The notes under the pieces are model-generated. The model did not search any database. It saw only the letters and a list, made by a program, of their open reading frames with translations, and had not been told where the DNA came from. The position numbers and the translations under genes were made by a program. A stretch of 64,000 nucleotides of DNA, taken from contig NZ_SCSK01000001.1 of assembly GCF_004297875.1 (NCBI RefSeq), forward strand, positions 1-64,000. Reading direction: 5' to 3'. This DNA comes from Pandoraea sp. GTDB lineage: Bacteria; Pseudomonadota; Gammaproteobacteria; Burkholderiales; Burkholderiaceae. Below are positions 26,099 through 35,076 of this stretch, piece after piece. Each line of letters begins with the position of its first letter. The first letter of the stretch is position 1.

Positions 26099-26824
26099 TC
26101 AATGCAGGATCTTGGCCAGGAAATCGCGCGCGCGCGGCGAATTCGGGGCGCCGAAAAAGGCATCCTTGCATGCATCTTCGACGATCGCGCCGCCGTCCAT
26201 GAAGATGACGCGGTGAGCGACCTTTTTTGCGAAACCCATTTCGTGCGTCACGCAAATCATGGTCATGCCCTCGCGCGCGAGCTCGACCATCACGTCGAGC
26301 ACCTCGTTGATCATTTCCGGATCGAGCGCCGAGGTCGGCTCGTCGAACAGCATCGCGATGGGGTCCATCGATAGCGCGCGAGCGATCGCCACGCGCTGCT
26401 GCTGGCCGCCCGACAGTTGCGCCGGGTACTTGTGCGCGTGTTCGCGCAGGCCGACGCGCTCGAGCAGTGCAAGCCCCTTGAGGCGCGCCTCTTCCTTGGC
26501 GCGCTTGAGCACCTTGATCTGTGCCAGCGTCAGGTTGTCGAGAATCGACAGATGGGGAAACAGCTCGAAATGCTGGAACACCATGCCCACGCGCGCGCGC
26601 AACTGGGTCAATTTGATCGACGGCGCGCCGAGCTCCACCCCGTCGACGGTGATGCGGCCCTGTTGATACTGCTCCAGGCCGTTCACGGTTTTGATCAGCG
26701 TCGATTTGCCGGAGCCGGACGGGCCGCACACCACGACCACTTCGCCCTTGCCGACCTGGGCGGTGCAATTGTCGAGCACCTTGAACTGCCCGTACCACTT
26801 CGATACATTTTCCATCGCAATCAT
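26099..26824 (-). CDS. Amino-acid ABC transporter ATP-binding protein (GlnQ/TcyC-like)
   Basis: Import ATPase of 241 residues starting MIAMENVSKWYGQFKVL. Walker A is GPSGSGKS (34-41), the Q-loop VFQHFELFPH, the signature LSGGQQQR and Walker B PIAMLFDEPTSALDPE, followed by the H-loop VTHEMGFA. Length and motifs are those of the polar amino-acid (PAAT) family. It is the last gene of a minus-strand cluster with permease, binding protein and cystathionine beta-lyase genes. A sulfur amino acid is the likely cargo from context. Confidence 0.93.
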   Translation of the reverse strand: MIAMENVSKWYGQFKVLDNCTAQVGKGEVVVVCGPSGSGKSTLIKTVNGLEQYQQGRITVDGVELGAPSIKLTQLRARVGMVFQHFELFPHLSILDNLTLAQIKVLKRAKEEARLKGLALLERVGLREHAHKYPAQLSGGQQQRVAIARALSMDPIAMLFDEPTSALDPEMINEVLDVMVELAREGMTMICVTHEMGFAKKVAHRVIFMDGGAIVEDACKDAFFGAPNSPRARDFLAKILH

Positions 26825-26860
26825 TGCGCGCTCTCCCGAGTTGTGTTGTGCCGCGCCCGT

Positions 26861-27520
26861 CTAGCGCAAGGCCGGCAGCGCCAGGCGCGACTCGACGCGG
26901 CGCTGCAGCCAGGCCAGGCCGGTGCTGAGAATCCAATAGATCAGGGCGACCGCGAGATACAGCGGCAGCGGCTGGAAGGTCGCGGCGATGACTTCCTGCG
27001 CCGAGCGCAGCAACTCGGTGACCGTGATGACCGACACCAGCGAGGTGTCCTTGATCAAGCTGATCAGCGTGTTGCCCAGGCTCGGCACCGCCAGCCGCAG
27101 CGCTTGCGGGCAAATCACGTAGCGCAGCGTCTGCAGGTGATTGAGGCCCAGGCTGTGGGCGGCCGCCCATTGGCCTTTGCCGATGCCCAGGATCGCACCG
27201 CGCATGCTCTCCGACAGATACGCGCCGGCGTTGGCGGTGAGCGTCAGGATGCCGGCCGTGGTCGGGTCCAGCGAGATGCCGATATTGGGCAAACCGTAGT
27301 AGACGACGAATATCTGCACCAGCAGCGGCGTGCCGCGCATGATGCTGACGTAGCCGCGCGCTATCGCGACGGCGATCGGCTGGCCGCTGATGCCAACGAT
27401 GGCGACCGCGACGCCGACCAGCAGGCCGAGCACCATCGAGGCCACGGCGAATTCAACGGTGAGCGCGGCGCCCTTGAGCAGCAGGGGCAGCGCGTGAGCG
27501 AGCAGAGCAGCAGGTTCCAT
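26861..27520 (-). CDS. Amino-acid ABC transporter permease (HisMQ/TcyB-like)
   Basis: Permease of 219 residues with four to five hydrophobic segments, starting MEPAALLAHALPLLLKGAALTVEF. An in-frame ATG nine codons earlier is possible. The EAA-type loop reads AAHSLGLNHLQTLRYVICPQALRLAVPSLGN. It is the only permease gene of the cluster and would act as a homodimer. It lies 36 bases upstream of the ATPase gene on the same strand. Confidence 0.92.
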   Translation of the reverse strand: MEPAALLAHALPLLLKGAALTVEFAVASMVLGLLVGVAVAIVGISGQPIAVAIARGYVSIMRGTPLLVQIFVVYYGLPNIGISLDPTTAGILTLTANAGAYLSESMRGAILGIGKGQWAAAHSLGLNHLQTLRYVICPQALRLAVPSLGNTLISLIKDTSLVSVITVTELLRSAQEVIAATFQPLPLYLAVALIYWILSTGLAWLQRRVESRLALPALR

Positions 27521-27602
27521 GATGTGATCTCTGGCGAGCGCAGGCACGCCGGCCGCCGCAAGGGGGCGCGTCGGGCCTGCGGTACAGCGGGCTGGGGGGC
27601 GA

Positions 27603-28406
27603 TTACTGCGCGATGGGCTGGCTGACGTCGGTGCCGAACCACTGCATCGACAATTTACGCAGCGTGCCGTCCTGGCGCAGCGAGCTCACCGCATCGTCGA
27701 TGGCTTTGGCAAAAGCCGGGTTGCCCTTGCGAAACGGTATGCCCATCTCGAACTTGGCGCCATTGAGCAGCGCGCCGGTGCGCAGCGGCAGGTGCGAGGT
27801 CTTGATCAGGTAGGGCAGCATCAGCCGGTCGTTGATGCTGGCGTCGATGCGCCCGTCGGCCAGGTCGCTCAGGGTCTCGGGTGCGCCGGGATAGGTCTTG
27901 ACGATCACGCCCGGCTCCGAATGGGCCAGATCGGCAAAGTTGCTGCCCAGCGAGACGCCGACTTTCTTGCCCTTGAGATCGGCCAGCGATTTGAAGTTGC
28001 GCTTGTCGCTGGTGCGCTCGATCAATTGCGCGGACGAGTAGGCATAGGGCGGCGTGAAGTCGAGCACCTGTTGACGCTGCGGTGTGATCGAGACCTGGTT
28101 GACGATGACGTCGAACTTGCCTGCCTGCAGGCCGGCGATGATGCCGCTCCATTCGGTGGTGACGAACACCGGCTTGAGGCCCATGCGCGTGGCGACCGCT
28201 TTGGCCACCGCGACGTCGAAGCCGTCGAGCTTGCCCGCGCTGTCGCGATAGCCGAACGGGGGATAAGTGCCTTCCAGGCCGATTTTCAGCACGCCGCTGG
28301 CCTTGACCGATTGCAGCAGGTCTTCGGCATGCACGGCGGCCGCGCCGGTGAAATTCAAGGCGATTGCCAACAGCAGGCCTTTGAACCAGATTTTCGAGGA
28401 CTTCAT
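27603..28406 (-). CDS. Amino-acid ABC transporter substrate-binding protein (FliY/TcyA-like)
   Basis: Periplasmic binding protein (SBP_bac_3) of 267 residues. It starts MKSSKIWFKGLLLAIALNFTGAAAVHA with cleavage before EDLLQ. Family landmarks are KIGLEGTYPPFGYRDSAGKLDGFDVAVAKAVA and the Arg-bearing VGVSLGSNFADL region. The FDVIVNQVSITPQRQQVLDFTPPY block is typical of cystine-binding proteins. Next to a cystathionine beta-lyase and a DecR-like regulator, cystine or a related sulfur amino acid is the best guess. Confidence 0.9.
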   Translation of the reverse strand: MKSSKIWFKGLLLAIALNFTGAAAVHAEDLLQSVKASGVLKIGLEGTYPPFGYRDSAGKLDGFDVAVAKAVATRMGLKPVFVTTEWSGIIAGLQAGKFDVIVNQVSITPQRQQVLDFTPPYAYSSAQLIERTSDKRNFKSLADLKGKKVGVSLGSNFADLAHSEPGVIVKTYPGAPETLSDLADGRIDASINDRLMLPYLIKTSHLPLRTGALLNGAKFEMGIPFRKGNPAFAKAIDDAVSSLRQDGTLRKLSMQWFGTDVSQPIAQ

Positions 28407-28454
28407 GGGGGGTGTCTCCTGTTGAATCAAAGATTTATTTTTTGTACAGCGCTG

Positions 28455-29675
28455 TCACTGCCTTGCGAGCTGCCGCATTGCCATTGCCAGGTCGTCGATC
28501 AGATCCTCCTTTGCTTCGAGTCCTACATGTAATCGGAATGCCTGACCGCCGGCCGCTGCGGCCGGCGGTGGCGCCGCGGTGCGCTCGCCCCGCAAGTCGA
28601 ACGGCATCACCAGGCTCTCGAAGCCGCCCCAGGAGAAGCCGAGACGGAACAGCGCCAGATGATCGATAAAGGCGCGGAACGCGTGATCCGAAAAGCCGGG
28701 CGCCAGCACCACGCTGAACAGGCCCGAGGCGCCCGTGAAATCGCGCTTCCAGAGCGCATGCCCGGGCGCGTCGGGCAGGCCCGGGTGCAGTACCTGCGCG
28801 ACTTCGGGCCGCTGCGCCAGCCATTGGGCGAGCGCCAGCCCGTTGCGCTGATGCCGCTCCAGACGCACGGCCATCGTGCGCAGCCCGCGCAGCGCCAGGT
28901 AGACGTCGTCGGGGCCGGCATGCTGGCCGGCGGCGAACACGTACTCGCGCACCGTGCGCCAGGTGGCCTGGTTGGTGGTGATGACGCCCATCAGCGCGTC
29001 GGAGTGGCCGACGATGTATTTGGTCGCTGCTTGCACCGAGACGTCGACGCCGTGTTCGAACGGCTTGAAGTACAGCGGCGTGGCCCACGTGTTGTCCATC
29101 ACCACCACCGCGCCGCGCGCGTGCGCGGCCTGTGCGATGGCCGGAATGTCCTGAATCTCGAAAGTCTGCGAGCCCGGCGACTCGGTGAAGACGAGCGTCG
29201 TGTTCGGGCGGAACAGGGAGGCGATGCCGGCACCGATGCATGGGTCGTAGTAGGTCGCCGAGATATTGCAGCGGGCCAGCACGGTGTCGACGAAATGGCG
29301 CGTGGGCCCGTAGACGCTGTCGCTCACGAGGATGTGATCGCCCGCCTTGACGAACGCCATGATCGCGCTGGTGCAGGCGGCCAGGCCGGACGACACCAGC
29401 AGCGAGCGGTAGCCGCCCTCGAGGTGAGCCAGCGCGTTCTGCAGCGCGAAGGTGGTCGGCGTGCCTTTGCGGCCGTACCACATGACGTCGGTGTCGGCCG
29501 CATCGATGGCGCGCCCGCGCGCCTCCATGTCGGCAAGATTGCGGAATGTCACGGTCGAGGCGTGATATACCGGCGGGTTGACGATGCCGCCGAATTCGGC
29601 GGCGTCGCCGATGCCATGCAGCAGATACGTATCGGTCGCCAGCGGGCGCGACGCGTGCTCGAAGGGAGTTGTCAT
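28455..29675 (-). CDS. metC: Cystathionine beta-lyase (PLP enzyme)
   Basis: Cys/Met-metabolism PLP enzyme of 406 residues. It cleaves cystathionine to homocysteine, pyruvate and ammonia; many members also desulfurate cysteine or cystine. The Schiff-base Lys is K219 in SVQAATKYIVGHSD. Asp194 (VVMDNTWATP) should hold the pyridine nitrogen, and Y67/R69 lie in MWYGRKGTPT. The FRLHVGLEAKEDLIDDL ending is a MetC hallmark. It lies 48 bases upstream of the binding-protein gene and downstream of a small membrane-protein gene. Uptake plus lyase suggests scavenging or detoxification of cystine. Confidence 0.92.
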   Translation of the reverse strand: MTTPFEHASRPLATDTYLLHGIGDAAEFGGIVNPPVYHASTVTFRNLADMEARGRAIDAADTDVMWYGRKGTPTTFALQNALAHLEGGYRSLLVSSGLAACTSAIMAFVKAGDHILVSDSVYGPTRHFVDTVLARCNISATYYDPCIGAGIASLFRPNTTLVFTESPGSQTFEIQDIPAIAQAAHARGAVVVMDNTWATPLYFKPFEHGVDVSVQAATKYIVGHSDALMGVITTNQATWRTVREYVFAAGQHAGPDDVYLALRGLRTMAVRLERHQRNGLALAQWLAQRPEVAQVLHPGLPDAPGHALWKRDFTGASGLFSVVLAPGFSDHAFRAFIDHLALFRLGFSWGGFESLVMPFDLRGERTAAPPPAAAAGGQAFRLHVGLEAKEDLIDDLAMAMRQLARQ

Positions 29676-29702
29676 GTCGTGGTAGGTGGGTAGGTTGCGA
29701 TT

Positions 29703-29936
29703 TCAGGGCTGGCGCAACGTTGTGCGCGCGCGGTTGACGACCATGCGCTCGTGCAGCCGCGCCACGGTGTTGCTGCCGGTCTTGACGAACAGAAACGGGA
29801 AGAAGCCATGCACGATGGCCGCGAGCGAGGCGAGCAGCATCGGCACGCAAAACGAGAACGAAGCGCCCATGTGCTGCCAATAGCTCTCACCGACCGATGC
29901 CGGATGTTCCTTGAATAGCCTGGATAGTTTGTTCAT
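29703..29936 (-). CDS. Small membrane protein of the DUF6356 type
   Basis: Protein of 77 residues with one or two membrane helices at about 27-51 (FSFCVPMLLASLAAIVHGFF). The N-terminal motif LFKEHPASVGESYWQHM is the recognisable feature of the DUF6356 family, for which I know no function. The polar, basic tail follows the helices. It is the first gene of the metC/ABC cluster, 27 bases before metC, and faces the Lrp-type regulator gene. A role as an accessory membrane protein is possible but unproven. Confidence 0.75.
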   Translation of the reverse strand: MNKLSRLFKEHPASVGESYWQHMGASFSFCVPMLLASLAAIVHGFFPFLFVKTGSNTVARLHERMVVNRARTTLRQP

Positions 29937-30103
29937 GAACGAATGCCGGGAATGCTGGGTTGTCGTCGGGGCCGCCCTACCCGCGGCAGGCCGTCTCTCG
30001 CTCGGCGCCGGCGGTTGCCCGGACGCGTTGCGAGATGTCTCTGAAGACCAATGATAGGGATTGGCCTGAGAAAAAGGCTTTCAAAATTCTCCACGGATCG
30101 CCA

Positions 30104-30126
30104 TATAATTAGAAAATTTTTCTAAT
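30104..30126 (+). promoter_or_regulatory. Lrp-type operator overlapping a consensus -10 box
   Basis: A perfect dyad, ATTAGAAAA (30108-30116) and TTTTCTAAT (30118-30126) around one base, lies 9 bases before the regulator start codon. The hexamer TATAAT at 30104-30109 overlaps its left arm, so a bound protein would cover the transcription start. The site is strikingly AT-rich for this genome. Autoregulation by the DecR-like protein is the natural inference. Confidence 0.75.
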
Positions 30127-30135
30127 AAATGAGAT

Positions 30136-30603
30136 ATGGATAAGAAAGACATCCAGATATTGGCGCTGTTGCAGGCCGATGCGTCGATCGGCCTGAACGA
30201 GCTCGCCAAGGCTGTCAACCTCTCGCCCACGCCCTGCTGGCGCCGCGTGCAGAAGCTGCGCGACGAGGGGGTGATCCGGCAGCAGGTGGTGTTGTGCGAC
30301 GCGGCCAAGCTGAACCTGGGCCTGACCGCTTTCGTCAGCATTCGCGCCAGCCAGCACAATGACGCGTGGACACAGCGCTTTCTCAAGGGAGTGCGCGCGA
30401 TTCCGGAGATCGTCGAGATCTACCGGATGACCGGCGAGACCGATTACCTGCTCAAGGTGGTCGTCTCGGATATTGCCGGCTATGACGACGTCTACAAGCG
30501 GCTGATCAAGGTCGCGGAATTGCTCGACGTCAGCGCGGGCTTTGCGATGGAGGTGGTCAAGCACACCACGGCCTTGCCGCTGGGGCATGTGGGCCGGGAC
30601 TAA
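30136..30603 (+). CDS. Lrp/AsnC-family regulator, DecR-like
   Basis: Regulator of 155 residues with an N-terminal HTH (DIQILALLQADASIGLNELAKAVNLSPTPCWRRVQKLRDEG) and a C-terminal RAM domain (about 70-145) with the LRP-type ETDYLLKVVV strand. The LSPTPCWRR recognition helix and overall length resemble DecR (YbaO), which responds to cysteine and activates a desulfidase. Here it is divergent from a cystathionine beta-lyase and a cystine-type importer, which fits. I therefore infer a cysteine-responsive regulator of that cluster. Confidence 0.88.
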   Translation: MDKKDIQILALLQADASIGLNELAKAVNLSPTPCWRRVQKLRDEGVIRQQVVLCDAAKLNLGLTAFVSIRASQHNDAWTQRFLKGVRAIPEIVEIYRMTGETDYLLKVVVSDIAGYDDVYKRLIKVAELLDVSAGFAMEVVKHTTALPLGHVGRD

Positions 30604-30663
30604 CGCCCCGGGTCGGCCAAGCCGAGCCGCCGCGAGCCGGATCCGGCCCGCGGCATGCCGCTG

Positions 30664-31983
30664 TTACTCGGCCATCGCCGCGCCCGCGGTCAACGACGCC
30701 GCGGACTGCTTCATGGCCAGCGCGCTGATGCACAGCAGCGAGATCGCCGCCAGCGTGCTGTAGAAAAGCGCCAGCGGCCACCATTGGCCAGGATATTGAT
30801 GCACCAGCAGCGTGCCGATCAGCGGCGTCAGGCCGCCCGCCAGCGCGGCGCACAGCTGGTACGACAGCGAGATCGCCGAATAGCGCACGCGCACCGGGAA
30901 TGCATTGGTCATGAAGCCCGCCATCACCGCGTAGGAACTCGACATGCACATCACCGCGATGGCGATGCCGGCCACGATGGCCGCCGGCCGGCCGGTCGAG
31001 ACCAGCAGAAACATCGGATAGGGCGAGAGCATGGCGAGCGCGGCTGCTGCCTTGAGAAAGCGTACCGGCCCGATGCGCTGGCCCAGCCAGCCCGAGGCGA
31101 GCTGGGTAAAGAATTGAATGAAGGCGACGATGAACAGGCAGTCGAGAATCAGGGTGCGGTCGAGCCCGAGTGTTTGCGTCGTGTAATTGAGCATGAACGC
31201 ATTGACGAACCATGCGCCGGCCACGCCAATGACATTGGCGCCCAGGCACAACAGCACGGTGCCCCACGCGTTGCGCACGACTTCGGCGATCGGCAGCGTG
31301 GCGGTGCGCCGCTCGCGGCGTACCGCCTCGAACTCGGGCGATTCGTTCACACCCAGGCGCACCAGCAGGCCGACGATCAGCAGCACCGCGCTGGCGAGAA
31401 ACGGCAGGCGCCAGCCCCAGTCGAGAAACGCCGTCTTGTCCATCGCCGTGACGGCGCGAAACGCCAGCAACGACAGGATCAGCCCGGCCGGGCTGCCCAA
31501 CTGCGCGAACGATGCGAGGAAAGTGCGCCGCTGCCCGGGGGCGTGCTCACCAGCCATCAGGACCGCCCCGCCCCACTCGCCGCCGATCGCGATGCCCTGC
31601 ACGACGCGCATGACCACCAATAGCACCGGCGCGAGCACGCCAGCGCTCGCATAGGTCGGCAAAAAGCCGATGCCGACCGTGCCCAGGCCCATGATCAGCA
31701 GCGTGGCGACGAGGGCCCGCTTGCGCCCGATGCGGTCGCCCAGGTGGCCGAAGACGAGCCCGCCGAACGGGCGCGCGAAAAAGCCCACGGCGAAGGTGCC
31801 GAACGATGCCAGCGTGCTGAAGAACGGTTCGTGCGATGGAAAAAACAGTTTGCCGAAAATCAGCGCGGAAGCCGCGGCGTAGATATAGAAGTCGTACCAC
31901 TCGATGGTGGTGCCGACGAACGCGGCGGCCGCCGCGCGAGCCGGCTGGCGGCCCGTGCGGTGAAGCGGTTGTGGATGTGTCAT
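30664..31983 (-). CDS. MFS transporter, metabolite:H+ symporter (MHS) type
   Basis: Twelve-helix transporter of 439 residues with the MHS opening GTTIEWYDFYIYAAASALIFGKLFFP and the loop FGHLGDRIGRKRALV. The branch carries organic acids such as shikimate, alpha-ketoglutarate and phthalate analogues. It lies 68 bases downstream of the CoA-transferase gene on the same strand, so the three minus-strand genes probably form one operon for uptake, CoA activation and first oxidation of a carboxylic acid. Confidence 0.92.
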   Translation of the reverse strand: MTHPQPLHRTGRQPARAAAAAFVGTTIEWYDFYIYAAASALIFGKLFFPSHEPFFSTLASFGTFAVGFFARPFGGLVFGHLGDRIGRKRALVATLLIMGLGTVGIGFLPTYASAGVLAPVLLVVMRVVQGIAIGGEWGGAVLMAGEHAPGQRRTFLASFAQLGSPAGLILSLLAFRAVTAMDKTAFLDWGWRLPFLASAVLLIVGLLVRLGVNESPEFEAVRRERRTATLPIAEVVRNAWGTVLLCLGANVIGVAGAWFVNAFMLNYTTQTLGLDRTLILDCLFIVAFIQFFTQLASGWLGQRIGPVRFLKAAAALAMLSPYPMFLLVSTGRPAAIVAGIAIAVMCMSSSYAVMAGFMTNAFPVRVRYSAISLSYQLCAALAGGLTPLIGTLLVHQYPGQWWPLALFYSTLAAISLLCISALAMKQSAASLTAGAAMAE

Positions 31984-32051
31984 GGGTGTCTCCTTCCTGA
32001 AGTAAGTGGACGGCGCGGCCTCTGCGTGCCGGACTCGCCGCGGTGGGGCTA

Positions 32052-33254
32052 TCAGTCCTTGAGCACGCCGGCCTCACGCAGGCGGTGCTGGGTCGATGCA
32101 TCGATGCCCAGGGCATCGAGCACGGCGCGGGTGTCGCCGCCGAGTGCCGGCGGCGCGCTGCGATAGGTCGCCGGCGTGCGAGAGAGCTTGATCGGCGAGC
32201 CGGTGCCGCGATAGGCGCCGATCTCGACCACCATGTCGCGGTGCGCGGTGTGCGCATGCCGAACCACTGCGTCGACCGTGCGCACCGGCCCGCACGGCAC
32301 GCCGGCGGCCATCAGCGCGTGCGCCAGCGGCTCGCACGCATGCCCGCTCAGCAGCGACTCGAGCGCGGCCGTCAGTTCGGCGCGGTGTGCGCAGCGGCTG
32401 CGATTGTCGAGAAAGCGCGGCTCGCATGCGAGCTCGGGCGCGCCGAGGTGATCGCACAGTTTGGCGAATTGGCGATCGTTGCCGATCGCCAGGAAGATCG
32501 GCGCGTCGGCGCAGCGGTAGCTGTCGTACGGCGCAATGTTCGGGTGCGCGTTGCCGCTGCGCTGCGGCGTCCGGCCCGAGCCGAAGTAGTTCGGCAGATG
32601 CGGATGCAGCAGCGAGACGCCGCAGTCGTACAGCGTCACGTCCACCGATTGCCCCTGCCCGCTGCGCTCGCGCTCGGCCAGCGCGAGCAAAATGCCGGCC
32701 ATGGCGTTCAGGCCGGTGACCATGTCGACGATTGGCAGTCCGATGCGCAGCGCGCCGCCGTCTCGTTCGCCGTTGACGCTCATCAAGCCGGCCATCGCCT
32801 GAATCACCGCGTCGTAGCCCGGCAGGCCGCCGAGCGGCCCGTCGGCGCCGAAGCCGGTGATCGCGCAATGAATCAGCCGCGGCAGGCGGGGCCGCAAGTC
32901 GCGCTGATAGTCCATGCCCCAGCGCGCCAGCGTTCCCGGCTTGAAATTTTCGATCAGCACGTCGGCATCTTCGAGCAGGCGCCACAGGATGGCGCGCCCC
33001 GCTTCGCTCGACAGGTCGAGCGCGATGCCCTGCTTGTTGCGATTGGCGCCGAGAAAGTACGACGCGGTGCCGTCGACGAACGGCGGCCCCCAGCCGCGTG
33101 TTTCGTCGCCCGCCGGCGGCTCGAGCTTGATCACTTGCGCGCCGTGGTCGGCCAGCGCCTGGGTGCAGTAAGGGCCTCCCAGCACGCGGCTCAGGTCGAC
33201 GACCTTGATGCCTTGCAGGGCGCCGGTAACGGATGCGGCGGTGGCGCAATTCAT
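32052..33254 (-). CDS. Class III CoA-transferase (CaiB/BaiF family)
   Basis: Enzyme of 400 residues that moves CoA from one acyl-CoA to a free carboxylate. Family marks are IKVVDLSRVLGGPYCTQALADHGAQVIKLEPP at the start, the SYFLGANRNKQGIALDL block and the catalytic Asp in GLPGYDAVIQAMAGLM (D148). The swapped C-terminal domain is complete. Its start overlaps the upstream acyl-CoA dehydrogenase stop by 4 bases. With the transporter and dehydrogenase it suggests catabolism of an imported acid such as a dicarboxylate, carnitine-like or branched-chain acid. Confidence 0.92.
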   Translation of the reverse strand: MNCATAASVTGALQGIKVVDLSRVLGGPYCTQALADHGAQVIKLEPPAGDETRGWGPPFVDGTASYFLGANRNKQGIALDLSSEAGRAILWRLLEDADVLIENFKPGTLARWGMDYQRDLRPRLPRLIHCAITGFGADGPLGGLPGYDAVIQAMAGLMSVNGERDGGALRIGLPIVDMVTGLNAMAGILLALAERERSGQGQSVDVTLYDCGVSLLHPHLPNYFGSGRTPQRSGNAHPNIAPYDSYRCADAPIFLAIGNDRQFAKLCDHLGAPELACEPRFLDNRSRCAHRAELTAALESLLSGHACEPLAHALMAAGVPCGPVRTVDAVVRHAHTAHRDMVVEIGAYRGTGSPIKLSRTPATYRSAPPALGGDTRAVLDALGIDASTQHRLREAGVLKD

Positions 33255-35005
33255 GGCGCGCTCCTGGCCGGCAGCAATTGCATCGCCTGCGCGAGGGTGA
33301 CGGCCCGCTCCTGCACCACGGCCGCGAGTATGTCCGCCGGGTCCGCCGCGCAGGTCGGCTCGAGCGGGTCGGCCGGCAGCAGCTTGTGGCGCAATACCAG
33401 GTGGCTGAGCGCGAGCCGGCGCCAGTCGGGCGCCAGGTGGACCGCTTCATGCGCCATGAACACGGCGGTGCTCGCATGGTACAGCGCCGAGCCGGCCTGC
33501 CGAACCAGCTCGTCCTGCCCGGCTTGCGCAACGCGGGCCATGGCATCGCAGGCGCGCCCGACGGTGGTGCGCAGCAGCTCGGCACTGGCTGCCGGCACAG
33601 CGGCATCGTCCAGCAGGCGCAGCAGGTGAGCCCGCAGGGGTTCGAGCGCGCCGTCGCGCTGGGTCGCGCGCGCGATGTCGAGCGCGACGATATTGCTGGT
33701 GCCTTCCCAGATCGAGCCCAGATGAGCGTCACGCACCAGCCGCGGATCGCTCCATTCCTCGATGTAGCCGGTGCCGCCGCGCACCTCCATCGCATCGCCG
33801 GTGACGCGCCGGGCATCGCGGCAAGCGCGGAATTTGATCAATGGCGTGAGAATGCGCAGGCATTTGCCCGCCTCCGTGTCGCCGTGGTCGGCACGCGGCA
33901 GGATCGAGGCGATCTGCAGGAACATCGAGCGCGCCTGTTCGGCCGGCAACTGCATTTTCAGGAGCTGCCGCTGCATCAGCGGCATGTCGACCAGCTTGCG
34001 GCCGAATGCCTCGCGATGGCGTGCGATGTGCAGCGCCTCGGTGAGTGCGCGCCGCATCAGGCCGGCGGCCCGCACGCCGTTGGACAGGCGCGACATATTG
34101 ATCATGTCGGCCATCTGGTGAAAGCCGCGGCCGACTTCGCCGATCAGGTGGGCCACGGCGCCGTCGAGAATGATTTCTCCGCTGGCCATCGAGCGGCTGC
34201 CGAGCTTGTCTTTCAAGCGCACGATGCGATAGTGATTGCGCGAGCCGTCCGGCAGCGTTTTGGGCAGCAGAAACAGCGCCAGGCCCTTGATGCCCGGCGG
34301 CGCGTCGTCGGGGCGCGCCAGGACCATCGCGAGATCGGCGTCGGCATTCGAGCAGAACCATTTATCGCCATACAGACGCCATTGCGGCTGACCGTCCGGC
34401 CCGACGGCCTGCGCGGCGCGCGTGGCGATTTGCGCCACGTCGGAACCGGCCGCCTGCTCGGTCATGAACATGGCGCCCTGGTACAGCGTGTCGAAGTCGC
34501 GCGAGGCGAGTCGCGGCAGGAAGTGCTCAACGAGTGCCGGCGCACCGAATTTGCGCAGTGTGCGGGTGAGCGAGTCGGTCATGCTGACCGGACAACACAG
34601 GCCGAACTCGGCCTGCACGAAGAGGAAGGTCAGCGCGTACTTGACCAGCGGCGGCAGTGCGCTGCCGTCGTGGCTCATCGCCGCGAGCCCCAGCTCGGCA
34701 TAGGCCACGCGCTCGAGCGCGACGTAGTCGGGGTGCTTGTCGATGCGCTGCAGGGCCTCGCCGCGACGGGTGCGATGCAGCAGTTGCGGCGGATGCCGGT
34801 CGGCGTTCGAAGCCCACCTGTCGAGTTCGTCCGAGGCGCGCTGGCCCAGCGCGACGAGCTGGGGCTCGATGCGCCGGTAGGTGTCTTCGCCCAGGTAATG
34901 CCGCAGCAGGCGGGCAAAGCCGGGGTCGCTGGCGAAGAAATTGATGCCCCGGCTATCGGGTATGTTGTCGGCGCCGGCCGCTGGCGCGAGGTCGGTTGAA
35001 TTCAT
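33251..35005 (-). CDS. Large acyl-CoA dehydrogenase (AidB-like)
   Basis: FAD enzyme of 584 residues, longer than the usual 380-400, as in the AidB/long ACAD branch. FAD contact MTEQAAGSDV is at 181-190 and KWFCSNADADLAMVLAR at 215-231. The second domain has RLSNGVRAAGLMRRAL and the RHREAFGRKL loop. The IWEGTSNI motif holds Glu434, the position of the catalytic base in many members. An N-terminal helical extension and a C-terminal helical region of about 130 residues complete it. First gene of the acid-catabolism operon; divergent from a LysR regulator. Confidence 0.9.
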   Translation of the reverse strand: MNSTDLAPAAGADNIPDSRGINFFASDPGFARLLRHYLGEDTYRRIEPQLVALGQRASDELDRWASNADRHPPQLLHRTRRGEALQRIDKHPDYVALERVAYAELGLAAMSHDGSALPPLVKYALTFLFVQAEFGLCCPVSMTDSLTRTLRKFGAPALVEHFLPRLASRDFDTLYQGAMFMTEQAAGSDVAQIATRAAQAVGPDGQPQWRLYGDKWFCSNADADLAMVLARPDDAPPGIKGLALFLLPKTLPDGSRNHYRIVRLKDKLGSRSMASGEIILDGAVAHLIGEVGRGFHQMADMINMSRLSNGVRAAGLMRRALTEALHIARHREAFGRKLVDMPLMQRQLLKMQLPAEQARSMFLQIASILPRADHGDTEAGKCLRILTPLIKFRACRDARRVTGDAMEVRGGTGYIEEWSDPRLVRDAHLGSIWEGTSNIVALDIARATQRDGALEPLRAHLLRLLDDAAVPAASAELLRTTVGRACDAMARVAQAGQDELVRQAGSALYHASTAVFMAHEAVHLAPDWRRLALSHLVLRHKLLPADPLEPTCAADPADILAAVVQERAVTLAQAMQLLPARSAP

Positions 35006-35076
35006 GCGCTTGTCTCCTGTGTGGGCCCAGCATAGGAGGGGCGACGATAGGCGTCCAATACAAGATTTTTGCGTTA

